A stretch of DNA of 64,000 nucleotides from Nevskia ramosa DSM 11499 (GCF_000420645.1 NZ_ATVI01000006.1:682001-746000), one strand, 5' to 3'; shown: positions 35,760-48,771, numbered from the stretch's first letter. Numbers and translations are program-made. Notes: generated by a model not told the origin, from the sequence alone.

Positions 35760-36491
35760 TTAGAAGGTGATGCCGCCCTTCAGGCTGTAGACATTGTTGT
35801 CGCCCAGCCGCTCGTACTCGAGCGTGGCGCTGATCAGCAGCAGGCTGAAGCTGGTGCCGACGAAGTACTTGGCCTGGCCGAAGGATTCCTTGTCGAGCGC
35901 GAAGCTGGAAGCGGCCTTGGTGTCGGAGTGCACGTAGCCGATGCCGGCGTACGGCGTCAGGAACAGGATGCCTTTCGAGATCGACAGATCGGTACCGTAG
36001 GAGCTGTAGTCGAAATCGCCGGTGTTGCTGGCCCGGGTGTAGGTGCCGCGCACCGCGAGTGCCGGGGTGGCGACGCTGCCGTCGAGAATCGCGTAGCGGA
36101 GTTCGCCGCCGTAGACCGACGCATCGGACCCCGGCACGCGGCTGTAGAAACCGCCGACGTCGAAGCCGAACGGCAGACCCTTGCTGGCGCGCAGGCCGAC
36201 AGTGCCGAGGCCGTCGACCGATTTGCCAGTAAGGCGCGACCAGGCATCGCTGCTCTGGGTGCTGGTGTAGCTGCCGTAGGTACCGATGTAGAAGCCGAGC
36301 AGGCCACCGGGTTCGGCGCCGCCGAGCGCCTTGTAATCGAGTGCAGCGGTGAGATCTTCAGCGACCGAGCGGAAATCCTGCTGGTTCGGCGTGGTGATAT
36401 CGAAGCTCAAGGCGCTGGCCGAACCGGCCGCGAAGGTCGCGGTCAGCAGAACCGCTGCAGCAGTGACGGGGCGCAGCTTGGTCAGAAACAT
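35760..36491 (-). CDS. Outer-membrane beta-barrel protein
   Basis: 243 residues. The ATG at 36491 has GGAG 9 bp upstream and gives a signal peptide ending TFAAGSASA. The mature part has alternating amphipathic strands rich in Tyr, Gly, Ser and Thr (GLLGFYIGTYGSYTST, GYVHSDTKAASSFALDK) and ends in an aromatic residue (LKGGITF), the recognition end for Bam-dependent insertion. It resembles small 8- to 10-stranded outer-membrane proteins. No more specific family was recognised. It lies 51 bp downstream of mnmE, in the place where mnmG often lies. Confidence 0.75.
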   Translation of the reverse strand: MFLTKLRPVTAAAVLLTATFAAGSASALSFDITTPNQQDFRSVAEDLTAALDYKALGGAEPGGLLGFYIGTYGSYTSTQSSDAWSRLTGKSVDGLGTVGLRASKGLPFGFDVGGFYSRVPGSDASVYGGELRYAILDGSVATPALAVRGTYTRASNTGDFDYSSYGTDLSISKGILFLTPYAGIGYVHSDTKAASSFALDKESFGQAKYFVGTSFSLLLISATLEYERLGDNNVYSLKGGITF

Positions 36492-36542
36492 GGTTGAGTT
36501 CTCCACGGGTTGAAAGCTAGAAGTCGAACTTTTACGGCGATC

Positions 36543-37886
36543 TTACTTGCCCAGACAGAAGGTGCTGAAGATGCGGCCGAGCAGGTCATCGGAACTGAAG
36601 CGGCCGGTGATTTCGTCGAGCGCAACTTGCGTCAGACGCAGCTCTTCGGCGATCAGTTCAGGCGCCGACAAGGCCAGCCGATTGGCGGTGTCGAGGTGAG
36701 CATCGGCAGCGCGCAAGGCTTCGAGATGCCGCGTCCGCGCAGTGAATGCTTGAGCCTCGGGTTCGACCAGGCCGGCATGTTCGCAGATCAGCTCGATCAG
36801 GCTGTCGATGCCGAGATCCGCCGCGGCCGAAATGCGTACTGCAGGGTGGCCGTCGATCTCGAAACGCCCCGCCGGCCGCGCGCTGAGATCGCACTTGTTG
36901 AACAACAGCAGCACCGGCAGGGCTACCGGGAACTGGGCGAGCAAGGTCTGATCGGCCGGCGTCAGGCCGTGGCGATCATCGGCGACGAACAGCACCAGTT
37001 CGGCTTGCGACAAGGCCGCCCAGGCGCGGCGTACCCCCTCGCGCTCGATGCTGTTGTCGGTATCGCGCAGGCCGGCGGTATCGAGCACGGTCAACGGCAA
37101 GCCTCGGAGCACCAGATGCTCGCGCAGCACATCGCGGGTGGTGCCGGCTTCCGGCGAGACGATCGCGGCATCGGCGCCGGCCAGGCGATTCAGCAGGGTC
37201 GATTTGCCGACGTTCGGCTGGCCGGCGATCGCGATGGTCAGCCCCTCGCGCAGACGCCGGCCTTGCGTGGCCTGTTTCAGCAGCGCTTTCAGCTGCGCGC
37301 TGATGTCGTTCAGCCTCGCCTGCAATTGCGGGCCGTTGAGCCAGGGCACGTCTTCATCGGCGAAATCGAACGCGGCTTCGAGATCGGCACGCAGCGCGAT
37401 CAGGGTTTCGACCAGTGCCAATATCTGTCGCGAAAACTCCCCCTGCAGCGACCGGCTGGCAGCCCGCACGGCAGCCTGGCTGCCGGCATCGATCAGGTCG
37501 GCAATGCTTTCGACTTGGGCGAGGTCGAGCCGGCCGTTGAGAAACGCGCGTTCGGAGAATTCACCGGGCCGGGCCGGACGCGCGCCTGCGGTGCAGGCTG
37601 CTTTCAGCATCAGATCGAGCACCACCGGGCCGCCGTGACCCTGCAGCTCGACGACGTCTTCACCGGTGAACGAGTTAGGGCCGGGAAAGACCAGCACCAG
37701 ACCTTCGTCGACGATGCTGCCGTCCGCCTCGCGAAACCGGCGCAGGCCGGCGCTGCGGGCTTTCGGCAGATCGCCGCAGAGCGCCGTTGCGATCTTGAGC
37801 GCGTCGACACCGGACACTCTCAGGATGCCGACCGCGCCACGGCCCGGTGCCGTGGCGATGGCCGCAATCGTGTCGCTGCGGCTCAT
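36543..37886 (-). CDS. mnmE: tRNA modification GTPase MnmE (TrmE)
   Basis: 447 residues. With MnmG it makes the 5-carboxymethylaminomethyl modification of wobble uridine. The N-terminal folate-binding domain starts DTIAAIATAPGRGAVGILRV. The inserted GTPase domain has GQPNVGKSTLLNRL (G1), GTTRD (G2), DTAG (G3) and FNKCD (G4). The C-terminal FCLGK supplies the catalytic Cys-x-Gly-Lys. The gene ends the conserved rpmH-rnpA-yidD-yidC-mnmE run. mnmG, rsmG and parAB, often next in gammaproteobacteria, do not follow here. Confidence 0.97.
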   Translation of the reverse strand: MSRSDTIAAIATAPGRGAVGILRVSGVDALKIATALCGDLPKARSAGLRRFREADGSIVDEGLVLVFPGPNSFTGEDVVELQGHGGPVVLDLMLKAACTAGARPARPGEFSERAFLNGRLDLAQVESIADLIDAGSQAAVRAASRSLQGEFSRQILALVETLIALRADLEAAFDFADEDVPWLNGPQLQARLNDISAQLKALLKQATQGRRLREGLTIAIAGQPNVGKSTLLNRLAGADAAIVSPEAGTTRDVLREHLVLRGLPLTVLDTAGLRDTDNSIEREGVRRAWAALSQAELVLFVADDRHGLTPADQTLLAQFPVALPVLLLFNKCDLSARPAGRFEIDGHPAVRISAAADLGIDSLIELICEHAGLVEPEAQAFTARTRHLEALRAADAHLDTANRLALSAPELIAEELRLTQVALDEITGRFSSDDLLGRIFSTFCLGK

Positions 37887-37908
37887 CGTCGAATCCCGGT
37901 CAGCGGAC

Positions 37909-39609
37909 TCAGGCCTTTTTCAGTTCCTGGCGATTGCTGTCCGCCGCCTGGATGCGCTTGGTGATGAACATCTGCTGGGCGATGCCGATGACGTTGGACA
38001 CGAACCAGTAGACGACCAGGCCGGCCGGGAAGAACAGGAACATGCCGGTAAACGCGATCGGCATCACATTCATGATCTTGGCCTGCATCGGGTCCATGGT
38101 CGCGGTCTGGCCGGACATGCGCTGCTGCAGCCACATCGAGGCGCCGTAGAGTACCGGCATGATGTAGAACGGATCAGCCGCCGACAGGTCCTGCAGCCAG
38201 AGCATGAACGGCGCCTGGCGCAGTTCCACGCTTTCCACCAGCACCCAGTACAGCGAGAAAAACACCGGCATCTGCACCAGGATCGGCCAGCAACCTGCGA
38301 GCGGGTTGAAGCCTTCCTTCTTGTACAGATCCATCATCGCCTTGCTGAGCTTCTCGCGGTCATCCGCATAGCGCTCCTTCAGTTCGGCGATGCGCGGCGT
38401 GAACTTCTTCATCTTCGCCATCGACTTGTACTGCGCAGCCGTCAGCGGATAGAAGATCAGCTTGACCAGCAAGGTCAGCAGGATGATCGACCAGCCCCAG
38501 TTGCCGACCAGACCGTGGAAGAAGTTCATCGTCCAGAACAGCGGCTTGGCGATCGGCGTCAGGATGCCGTAGTCCTCGGTCAGCGCCAGGCCCTTGGCGA
38601 CGTCATCGAGCGCGCCCTGGGATTTCGGACCGATGTACAGGCCCGTGGTGTAGCTGGCGTCGGCACCGTCGGCGACCGGCTTGGTCGCGCCGAGATACTG
38701 GCTCAGATAGTTGCCACCGCCGGCCGGCTTGCCAGATATGGTCAGCGCTTCATCGGCCGGCGGAATGATCGCGGCGATGAAGTAGTGCTGGATCATCGCC
38801 AGCCAGCCGCCGGTCTGCTTGGACTCGTAAGGCTTGTCGTCGAGCGCGCCGAGCTTGATCTTCTTGAAGCGGTATTCAGCCGTGCCCGGCTTCTGCTCGT
38901 ACACGCCCAGGCCGAGGAAGGTACTGATGAATTTTTGCGCTTTCTCCGATGACACCGGGTTGCGCAACCAGCGCGCGTAAGGGCTGACGTTCAGCGCAGT
39001 GCCGGTCTTGTTCGAGATCGTCTGGATCAGTTCGGCCTGATAGCTGCCGCGCTTGAAGCGATAGGTCTTGGTTAGCGTGTAGCCACTGGCATCGACGTAC
39101 TCGAAAGGCACATCGAGGCTGTCGACACCCGCCGCCATCTCGTAGCTGGTCTGTGGCGTGGTGAATACCGTGTTGCCACTGGCCAGCGGCTTTTCGACCG
39201 CCGCCAGACCGCTCTGCAAGGTGAACATGACGCCGTCGCGGTCGTTCAGCAGCGGCAGCTTGACCTCGGGATTCTTCTTGTCGAGCGCGAACGCCTTCAG
39301 CTCGACTCGGCGCAGTTCGGCACCGGCGGTCGCGAACTCGGCATCGATCAGATCGGTCTTGACCTTGATCGTCTGCGACGAGACCGAAGGTGCGGCGGCC
39401 GCGGCAACGGTCGGCGCGGCACCTGTGGTGGCATCAGTCGATGCGACCGAGGGCACTGGCGGCGCGGTCGGATCGGCCGGAACCGCAGTGGCAGGTGCGC
39501 TGACCGAAGTCGGTGCTGGAGCGGCGGGGTGATCGGTGATCCAGGCGGTGTAGATCAGATACAGGATCACGCCCAGCACCGCGATCAGTGCCATGCGGCG
39601 AGTTTCCAT
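37909..39609 (-). CDS. yidC: Membrane protein insertase YidC
   Basis: 566 residues. The ATG at 39609 gives the canonical first membrane segment (METRRMALIAVLGVILYLIY). A large periplasmic P1 domain (about 50-350) follows an Ala/Pro/Thr-rich linker. The conserved insertase core is LFWTMNFFHGLVGNWGWSII with the further membrane segments FFSLYWVLVESVELRQAPFM and MPIAFTGMFLFFPAGLVVYW. It inserts and folds inner-membrane proteins alone or with SecYEG. The start is 4 bp after the yidD stop. Confidence 0.97.
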   Translation of the reverse strand: METRRMALIAVLGVILYLIYTAWITDHPAAPAPTSVSAPATAVPADPTAPPVPSVASTDATTGAAPTVAAAAAPSVSSQTIKVKTDLIDAEFATAGAELRRVELKAFALDKKNPEVKLPLLNDRDGVMFTLQSGLAAVEKPLASGNTVFTTPQTSYEMAAGVDSLDVPFEYVDASGYTLTKTYRFKRGSYQAELIQTISNKTGTALNVSPYARWLRNPVSSEKAQKFISTFLGLGVYEQKPGTAEYRFKKIKLGALDDKPYESKQTGGWLAMIQHYFIAAIIPPADEALTISGKPAGGGNYLSQYLGATKPVADGADASYTTGLYIGPKSQGALDDVAKGLALTEDYGILTPIAKPLFWTMNFFHGLVGNWGWSIILLTLLVKLIFYPLTAAQYKSMAKMKKFTPRIAELKERYADDREKLSKAMMDLYKKEGFNPLAGCWPILVQMPVFFSLYWVLVESVELRQAPFMLWLQDLSAADPFYIMPVLYGASMWLQQRMSGQTATMDPMQAKIMNVMPIAFTGMFLFFPAGLVVYWFVSNVIGIAQQMFITKRIQAADSNRQELKKA

Positions 39610-39613
39610 GGGT

Positions 39614-39829
39614 CTAGCGCTCCGGAACGGGGTCGAAGCCGCCAGCATTCAATGGATGGCAGCGGCAAATACGGGTGAGGGCGAGCCAGCTGCCGCGTGC
39701 GGCACCGAAGCGTTCGATCGCTTCGACCGCGTAGTGCGAGCAGCTGGGATGAAAACGACAGCGCGGCCCGAGCAAGGGGCTCAGGGTGCGCTGGTAGGCG
39801 CGGATGGGGCCGACGAGGAACGCGCGCAT
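39614..39829 (-). CDS. yidD: Membrane protein insertion efficiency factor YidD
   Basis: 71 residues with the conserved core [20 protein letters not shown] followed by [11 protein letters not shown] and [17 protein letters not shown], including the family cysteines. It is a small amphipathic-helix protein at the inner membrane that assists YidC-dependent insertion. Its first 49 bases overlap the 3' end of rnpA in another frame, a long version of the overlap often seen for these two genes. Confidence 0.95.
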   Translation of the reverse strand: MRAFLVGPIRAYQRTLSPLLGPRCRFHPSCSHYAVEAIERFGAARGSWLALTRICRCHPLNAGGFDPVPER

Positions 39830-40176
39830 CGTTCGATCACTTGAGTCCAGAAGTCGGCGAGCAGAGACCGCATTGCGGCATTGCTCAGTTCAGCGAGGCC
39901 GGGCTGGGCGAAGAACACCAGATCGACCGCCGGCAGCCGAGCGCGATTGTGCCGGAAATCCTCGCGTATGAGGCGCTTGATCCGATTGCGGTCGTGTGAC
40001 GCTGCCACCGCTTTCTTGGCGATCGCCAGCCCCAGCCGGGCCTGCGGGGTACCGTTCGGCCTGTAGCTGAGACCTAGTGGCGCGCGTCGGAGCTTCCGTC
40101 CTTCCGCGAAAACCAGCTTGAACTCGGCTGGTTTATGCAGCCGGACCGACGGCGGAAAGCTCGCCGGACCCAGCAC
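39781..40176 (-). CDS. rnpA: Ribonuclease P protein component
   Basis: 131 residues from a GTG at 40176. It binds the RNase P RNA and helps tRNA 5' leader removal. The conserved basic motif is present: [20 protein letters not shown] followed by [13 protein letters not shown]. The C-terminus extends past the usual end as a Ser/Ala/Pro-rich tail ([16 protein letters not shown]), which is encoded where the gene overlaps yidD, so this tail may be a by-product of the overlap. It lies 24 bp after rpmH. Confidence 0.95.
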   Translation of the reverse strand: MLGPASFPPSVRLHKPAEFKLVFAEGRKLRRAPLGLSYRPNGTPQARLGLAIAKKAVAASHDRNRIKRLIREDFRHNRARLPAVDLVFFAQPGLAELSNAAMRSLLADFWTQVIERCARSSSAPSAPTSAP

Positions 40177-40200
40177 CAGACCTGTCGAGAAGATGCCGCT

Positions 40201-40338
40201 TTACGGGATGAGACGCGCGCGGCCTTTGGCACGACGGCGTGCGAGCACTGCACGTCCACCGACCGTTTCCATGCGGGCACGAAAGCCGTGGGTGCGCTTG
40301 CGGCTCAGGGTGTGCGGCTGGAAAGTGCGTTTGCTCAT
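40201..40338 (-). CDS. rpmH: 50S ribosomal protein L34
   Basis: 45 residues (ATG at 40338, TAA at 40201). It is the full L34 pattern: [20 protein letters not shown], then [20 protein letters not shown]. It is the first gene of the leftward rpmH-rnpA-yidD-yidC-mnmE run, with its promoter in the gap shared with dnaA. Confidence 0.98.
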   Translation of the reverse strand: MSKRTFQPHTLSRKRTHGFRARMETVGGRAVLARRRAKGRARLIP

Positions 40339-40579
40339 GACGGTCTACTCGATAGCGGGCCGCGATTCTAGCCGCTGATGACCAGAATCTTCAAGCGCAG
40401 CGGCTGCCGTCCGGCAGGCCGACCGTTACGGACCCTTGGTCGGGCCTGGGTCGGGGCCTGTGGATAAGCATGGCGGGCAGGCGATAGACTGGCCCTCCAA
40501 CGTGATCCCGGCTCCCGGCCGGCATTCGATCGCGATCGGGCCCTCCGTCGTCATTCTTCGCCTTCCTCGCTTTCGCCCG
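40339..40579. promoter_or_regulatory. rpmH-dnaA divergent promoter region with one DnaA box
   Basis: 241 bases with no gene. It holds a perfect DnaA box, TGTGGATAA (40459-40467; TTATCCACA on the minus strand), 112 bp before dnaA, consistent with autoregulation of dnaA. I could not assign -35/-10 elements with confidence. Confidence 0.75.
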
Positions 40580-41917
40580 ATGCTGAATCAAGACCTGTGG
40601 GACCGCTGCATTGCCCGGCTCGAAGCCGATCTTCCCGAAAAGGAGATCAGCACCTGGATCCGGCCGCTGCGCGTGGTGATGTCCGAAGACCAGATGACCC
40701 TGCTGGCGCCGAACCGCATCGTCATGGATCGGGTCAAGAGCGATTTTCTCGGCCGGATCCAGCGCACCATGTCGAGCCTCGCGGCCTACGACGTGGTCGT
40801 CAACATCGCCGTTGGCGGTGTCAACAATGCCGAGCCGGTTCGCAACGCCAGCACTGGCGGCGGTAATGCGGCCGCCGTCGACGACAGCATGCCGTACGGC
40901 CGCGGCAAGCTGGACCCGCGCTACACGCTTTCATCGTTCATCGAAGGCAAATCGAATTCCCAGGCACGCGCCGCCGGTCTGCAGGTCGCCTCGGCACCTG
41001 GTGGCATCTACAACCCGCTGCTGATCTACGGCGAATCGGGTCTCGGCAAGACGCATCTGATGCATGGCATCGGCAACGCGATCCTTGCCGACAAGGCCAA
41101 TGCCCGCATCGTCTACGTCGGTGCCGAGCAATGGTTCAACCAGATGGTCTCGGCGATCCGCTACGGCCGGCAGGTCGAGTTCAAGAACTTCTACCGGACG
41201 GTTGACGCGCTGCTGATCGACGACATCCACTTTCTGGCTGGAAAAGAGCATTCCCAAGAAGAATTTTTTCATACTTTCAATGCCTTGATCGACGGTCGCA
41301 AGCAGATCGTCCTGACCTGCGATCGTTATCCGCGCGAGCTCGATGCGCTCGACGATCGGCTGAAGTCGCGTTTCACCTGGGGTTTGTCGGTGCCGATCGA
41401 ACCACCCGAGTTCGAAACCCGCATCGCCATTCTGCTGGCCAAGGCCGATGTGCTGGGTGTGCGGCTGCCTGAAGACGTTGCCGTGCTGGTCGCACAGCGC
41501 ATTCGCTCGAACGTTCGCGAGCTGGAAGGCGCCTTGCATCGTCTGAACGCCTCGGCACGGCTGACCGGCGCGCCGATCACCACCGAATTCGCCCGGGTGA
41601 CCCTGAAGGACATGCTGGCGTCCTATGACCGGGCGGTGACCCTGGAGAACATCAAGCGCACCGTCGCGGCCTACTACAACATCCGCCTGACCGATCTGAA
41701 CTCGGTGCGCCGTACCCGCACCCTGGCGCGTCCGCGGCAGGTGGCGATGGCCTTGTCCAAGGAACTGACCCGGCACAGTTATCCGGAGATCGGCTCGGCG
41801 TTTGGCAAGGACCACACCACCGTGCTCCACGCGGTTCGCAAGATTGCCGAGTTGTGCCAGGAAGACGATAGGCTCAAGGAAGACTACGAAAATCTGCTTC
41901 GCCAGCTGACTAACTGA
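40580..41917 (+). CDS. dnaA: Chromosomal replication initiator DnaA
   Basis: 445 residues from the ATG at 40580, which gives the canonical start LNQDLWDRCIARLEADLPEK. The AAA+ domain has Walker A GESGLGKT (151-158), Walker B LLIDDIHFLAGKE and the sensor/arginine-finger region RFTWGLSVPIEPPEFETR. The C-terminal DNA-binding domain has the DnaA signature GSAFGKDHTTVLHAVRKI. It binds boxes at oriC and opens the duplex. An in-frame start at 40436 is not used, as it would precede the conserved domain I with unrelated sequence. Confidence 0.98.
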   Translation: MLNQDLWDRCIARLEADLPEKEISTWIRPLRVVMSEDQMTLLAPNRIVMDRVKSDFLGRIQRTMSSLAAYDVVVNIAVGGVNNAEPVRNASTGGGNAAAVDDSMPYGRGKLDPRYTLSSFIEGKSNSQARAAGLQVASAPGGIYNPLLIYGESGLGKTHLMHGIGNAILADKANARIVYVGAEQWFNQMVSAIRYGRQVEFKNFYRTVDALLIDDIHFLAGKEHSQEEFFHTFNALIDGRKQIVLTCDRYPRELDALDDRLKSRFTWGLSVPIEPPEFETRIAILLAKADVLGVRLPEDVAVLVAQRIRSNVRELEGALHRLNASARLTGAPITTEFARVTLKDMLASYDRAVTLENIKRTVAAYYNIRLTDLNSVRRTRTLARPRQVAMALSKELTRHSYPEIGSAFGKDHTTVLHAVRKIAELCQEDDRLKEDYENLLRQLTN

Positions 41918-42176
41918 AACAGTGTCAGGACGCTGCAAAACGGTGGAAAGGACGGTAGAACAAGCTGTGTATAATCGTTTCACCGCCTTGGGACGGCTTT
42001 TTATCCACAGGTTTATCCCGGTATTTCGACAGCCTTAGCGGGTGTCCGATGCCACTAGGATTGACTGGATAACGCCTTGATAATAAAGCGATTACAGATT
42101 TTATCCCCAGTTTCGGTGCCAGACTACTAAAACTGATCTTTCAAGATTTAAAACCATTTATTCAATTGGTCTGCTC
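41918..42176. other. oriC: Chromosomal replication origin (oriC) in the dnaA-dnaN gap
   Basis: 259 bases. A perfect DnaA box TTATCCACA lies at 42001-42009. Near matches are TGTGTATAA (41966-41974, minus-strand TTATACACA), TTATCCCGG just after the perfect box and TTATCCCCA near 42097. The right half (about 42070-42170) is strongly AT-rich in an otherwise GC-rich chromosome, as expected for the unwinding element. Position between dnaA and dnaN matches oriC of Pseudomonas and Xanthomonadales. Confidence 0.88.
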
Positions 42177-43277
42177 ATGAACATCCAGATTTCTCGCGGT
42201 GAGCTGCTGTCGGCGCTGCAGTCAGTCATTGGCGTGGTCGAACGCAGGCAGTCACTGCCGATCCTCGGAAATCTGCTGCTGGAGGCCAAGGATGATCGTC
42301 TGAGCCTGACCGGCACCGATCTGGAGTTGCAGGTCGAACGGATGGTGCGCGTGCAGAACCTCGCACCCGGCCGCATCACCGCCCCGGCGCGCAAGCTGCA
42401 CGACATCTGTCGCGGCTTGCCGGAAGGCGCGATGCTCAGTCTCGAATATGCCGACAACAAGCTGACCCTGAAGTCCGGCCGTAGCCGCTTCGCACTCGCT
42501 ACCTTGCCCGCCGAGGAGTTCCCGGTCTTCTCGACCGATCCGACCGATGTGCAGCTGGAACTGAGCAACCGCGAACTCAAGGACCTGCTTGCCCGCACCC
42601 AGTTCGCGATGGCCCAGCAGGACGTCCGCTATTACCTGAATGGTCTGCTGCTGGAGATTCGTCCGGGCCGTCTACGCACCGTGGCAACCGACGGTCATCG
42701 TCTGGCGATGGCTGAACTGAATCGCGAATTGAGCGCCAAGAAAGACACCCAGGTGATCCTGCCGCGCAAGACCGTCATCGAACTGCAGCGCCTGCTCGAC
42801 GTCAGCGATGCGCCGGTCAAGCTGTCGCTGACCAGCAACCAGATCCAGGTCGATCTCGAGGACCTGCGTCTGACGTCGAAACTGATCGAGGGTCGCTTCC
42901 CGGATTACGAGCGCGTGATTCCGGAAGATTCCGACAAGATCATCAAGTGCGGCCGTCTGAAAGTTCGTGCTGCTCTCTCACGGGCGGCGATCCTGTCGAA
43001 CGAGAAGTTTCGGGGCGTGCGCCTGACCTTGGAAGCGGACACGCTGCGCATCCAGACGCAGAATCCGGAGCAGGAAGAAGCTGAAGAAGAAGTCGAGATC
43101 GAATACAACGGCGCGCCGTTGGAGATCGGCTTCAACGTGAGCTATCTGCTCGATGCGCTGGACGCGATCGAAGGTGAAGAGTTCATCTTCAAGCTGCGCA
43201 GCCCAGACGCCAGCGGCCTGATCCACGATGCGGCGCAGGCCAGCGGCAAGTTCGTCGTCATGCCGATGCGGCTCTGA
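42177..43277 (+). CDS. dnaN: DNA polymerase III beta sliding clamp
   Basis: 366 residues, identical in length to E. coli DnaN. It has three repeated clamp domains, starting MNIQISRGELLSALQSVIGV, with the central VRYYLNGLLLEIRPGRLRTV and ATDGHRLAMAELN and the C-terminal FVVMPMRL which forms part of the peptide-binding pocket. It forms the ring that holds polymerase III on DNA. It follows oriC and precedes recF by 30 bp in the standard order. Confidence 0.98.
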   Translation: MNIQISRGELLSALQSVIGVVERRQSLPILGNLLLEAKDDRLSLTGTDLELQVERMVRVQNLAPGRITAPARKLHDICRGLPEGAMLSLEYADNKLTLKSGRSRFALATLPAEEFPVFSTDPTDVQLELSNRELKDLLARTQFAMAQQDVRYYLNGLLLEIRPGRLRTVATDGHRLAMAELNRELSAKKDTQVILPRKTVIELQRLLDVSDAPVKLSLTSNQIQVDLEDLRLTSKLIEGRFPDYERVIPEDSDKIIKCGRLKVRAALSRAAILSNEKFRGVRLTLEADTLRIQTQNPEQEEAEEEVEIEYNGAPLEIGFNVSYLLDALDAIEGEEFIFKLRSPDASGLIHDAAQASGKFVVMPMRL

Positions 43278-43307
43278 TCGTCGTATTGATCGGCGACTCA
43301 TGAAGCA

Positions 43308-46804
<3,497 letters not shown>

Positions 46805-46923
46805 GTCGACGGCCTCGCGGCTCCGAACCGCGGGTTGACCCCGCTGTTCAAAGCGGAGCCCCGTCTCTACAGTCGCGAGACAAGCAGTCCAAGAACTGCT
46901 GATCGCGAATCGAGGAGAGGGTA

Positions 46924-48771
46924 ATGACGCAATCGAAAGGCGCGAGGCAGGCGTGGCGCCTGCTCGCCGGTATGGCGCTGGCATTGATCGTGGCAGCGCC
47001 GCACGCTGAGGAGCCGGCTCCGCCCGCCGACAGCAACTGGCTGAGCTACAACGGCACGGCGGATGGTCAACGCTATGCCTTGCCGGCGCAGATCACGCCA
47101 GCCAATGCCGGCCAGCTGGCCGAGCACTGTCGGATCAAGCTTGATGACGCTGGTTCTTTCCATACGGGTCTCGTTCAGCTCGATGGCGTGCTGTACCTGA
47201 CCACAGCGCAGGACACGATCGCGTTGGATGCCAGCAACTGCACGCAGCGCTGGCGCCATCACTACAAGCCCGAGCAGCCTGAAGTGTTCCCGGTCAATCG
47301 CGGCGTTGCCTATGCGAACGGCAAGCTGTTTCGCGGCACCTCGGATGGCCGCCTGCTGGCGATCGATGCAACGACCGGCAAGACGATCTGGCAGCAGCAG
47401 GTCGGCGATCCCTTGCAGGGCGAGTTCTTCAGCGCTGCGCCGATCGTCTGGCAGGGCCTGCTGATCATCGGCAGCGCCGGCAGCGACTGGGGTGTCAGAG
47501 GCCGGATCATGGCCTACGACCAGGCCAATGGCCGCGAGATCTGGCGCTTCAACACCATTCCGCGCGGCAAGGAACCGGGTGCCGAAACCTGGCACGAGCG
47601 CGGTACCGCCCGTTACGGCGGCGGTGGTTCGTGGACCCATTACTCGATCGACATGTCGACCGGCGAAGTGTTCGTGCCGGTCGGCAATCCGGCGCCGGAC
47701 ATCCTGCCGGGCCATCGTCCGGGGGCCAATCTGTACACCGACAGCATGCTGGTGCTCGATGCCCGCACCGGTGCCCTCAAGTGGTACCACCAGATCGTGT
47801 CGAATGACGGTCACGATCTCGATCTCGGTGCCGCGCCGATGCTCTACCACGACAGCGGCGGCCATCCGATCGCCGCCATCGGCTCGAAGAACGGCCATCT
47901 GTACGGCGTCAACCGCGAGACCCAGAAGCGCGTGTTCGATACACCGATCGCCCGCATCGAGAACGAAGGCGTGCAGGCGACGACGGCCGGCCTGCGCACC
48001 TGTCCGGGTGTGCTCGGCGGTGTCGAATGGAACGGCCCGGCCTTCGATGTGAAGAACAAGGCGATTCTCGTCGGCGTCGTCGACTGGTGCTCGACGATCA
48101 CGCCGAAGCCGCAGAAGGACTTCATCCCCGGCCAGTTCATGCTCGGCGGCACCTGGAAGATGGACGACGAATCCTACGGCTGGGTGCATTCGGTCGACCC
48201 GGACAACGGCAAGATCCGCTGGAGCTACAAGGCCGATGGTCCGGTCGTCGCCGGCGTCACGCCGACCGCGGGCGGCGTGGTGTTCAGCGGCGACATGGCC
48301 GGCAACTTCTTCGCGCTCGACAGCGCCAGCGGCCAGGTTCTGTACAAGACGCAGACCGGCGGTGCGGTCGCCGGTGGCGTGATCAGCTACGCGCTGGGCG
48401 GCACGCAGTACGTGGCGGCGACGTCGGGCAACGTCTCGCGTGCCACCTTCGGCGGCAGCGGCGTGCCGACGGTGATTCTCTACAAGCTCGGCGGCAAGGG
48501 CGAAGGCAGGCTGGTGTCCAATGCTTCACCCGCGGACAGCAGCAGCACGGCAACCGGCAGCTCGATCTACAGCAAGGTCTGCTCGGCCTGCCACGGTAGC
48601 GGTGGCGAGGGTGGTGTCGGCCCGTCGTTGAAGGGTTTGTCCAAACGCCAGGACCTGAACAAGACCATCGAATGGATCAAGAACCCGTCATCGAAGATGC
48701 CGAAGCTGTATCCGTCACCGCTCGATGAAGCGCTGGTGAAAGCCGTCGCCGCGCACGTGCAGACGTTCTGA
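46924..48771 (+). CDS. PQQ-dependent dehydrogenase with C-terminal cytochrome c
   Basis: 615 residues. A signal peptide (ending about APHAEE) exports it to the periplasm. Most of the chain (about 35-500) is an eight-bladed quinoprotein propeller with blade motifs such as DATTGKTIWQ, DQANGREIWRF and DPDNGKIRWSY and the probable catalytic aspartate region VSNDGHDLDLGAAP. The vicinal Cys-Cys of type I alcohol dehydrogenases is not seen. A cytochrome c domain follows: heme-binding VCSACHG and the axial Met in SSKMPKLYP. This is a quinohemoprotein that oxidises an alcohol, aldehyde or sugar and passes electrons to heme. The substrate is unknown and no pqq synthesis genes are nearby. Confidence 0.88.
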   Translation: MTQSKGARQAWRLLAGMALALIVAAPHAEEPAPPADSNWLSYNGTADGQRYALPAQITPANAGQLAEHCRIKLDDAGSFHTGLVQLDGVLYLTTAQDTIALDASNCTQRWRHHYKPEQPEVFPVNRGVAYANGKLFRGTSDGRLLAIDATTGKTIWQQQVGDPLQGEFFSAAPIVWQGLLIIGSAGSDWGVRGRIMAYDQANGREIWRFNTIPRGKEPGAETWHERGTARYGGGGSWTHYSIDMSTGEVFVPVGNPAPDILPGHRPGANLYTDSMLVLDARTGALKWYHQIVSNDGHDLDLGAAPMLYHDSGGHPIAAIGSKNGHLYGVNRETQKRVFDTPIARIENEGVQATTAGLRTCPGVLGGVEWNGPAFDVKNKAILVGVVDWCSTITPKPQKDFIPGQFMLGGTWKMDDESYGWVHSVDPDNGKIRWSYKADGPVVAGVTPTAGGVVFSGDMAGNFFALDSASGQVLYKTQTGGAVAGGVISYALGGTQYVAATSGNVSRATFGGSGVPTVILYKLGGKGEGRLVSNASPADSSSTATGSSIYSKVCSACHGSGGEGGVGPSLKGLSKRQDLNKTIEWIKNPSSKMPKLYPSPLDEALVKAVAAHVQTF

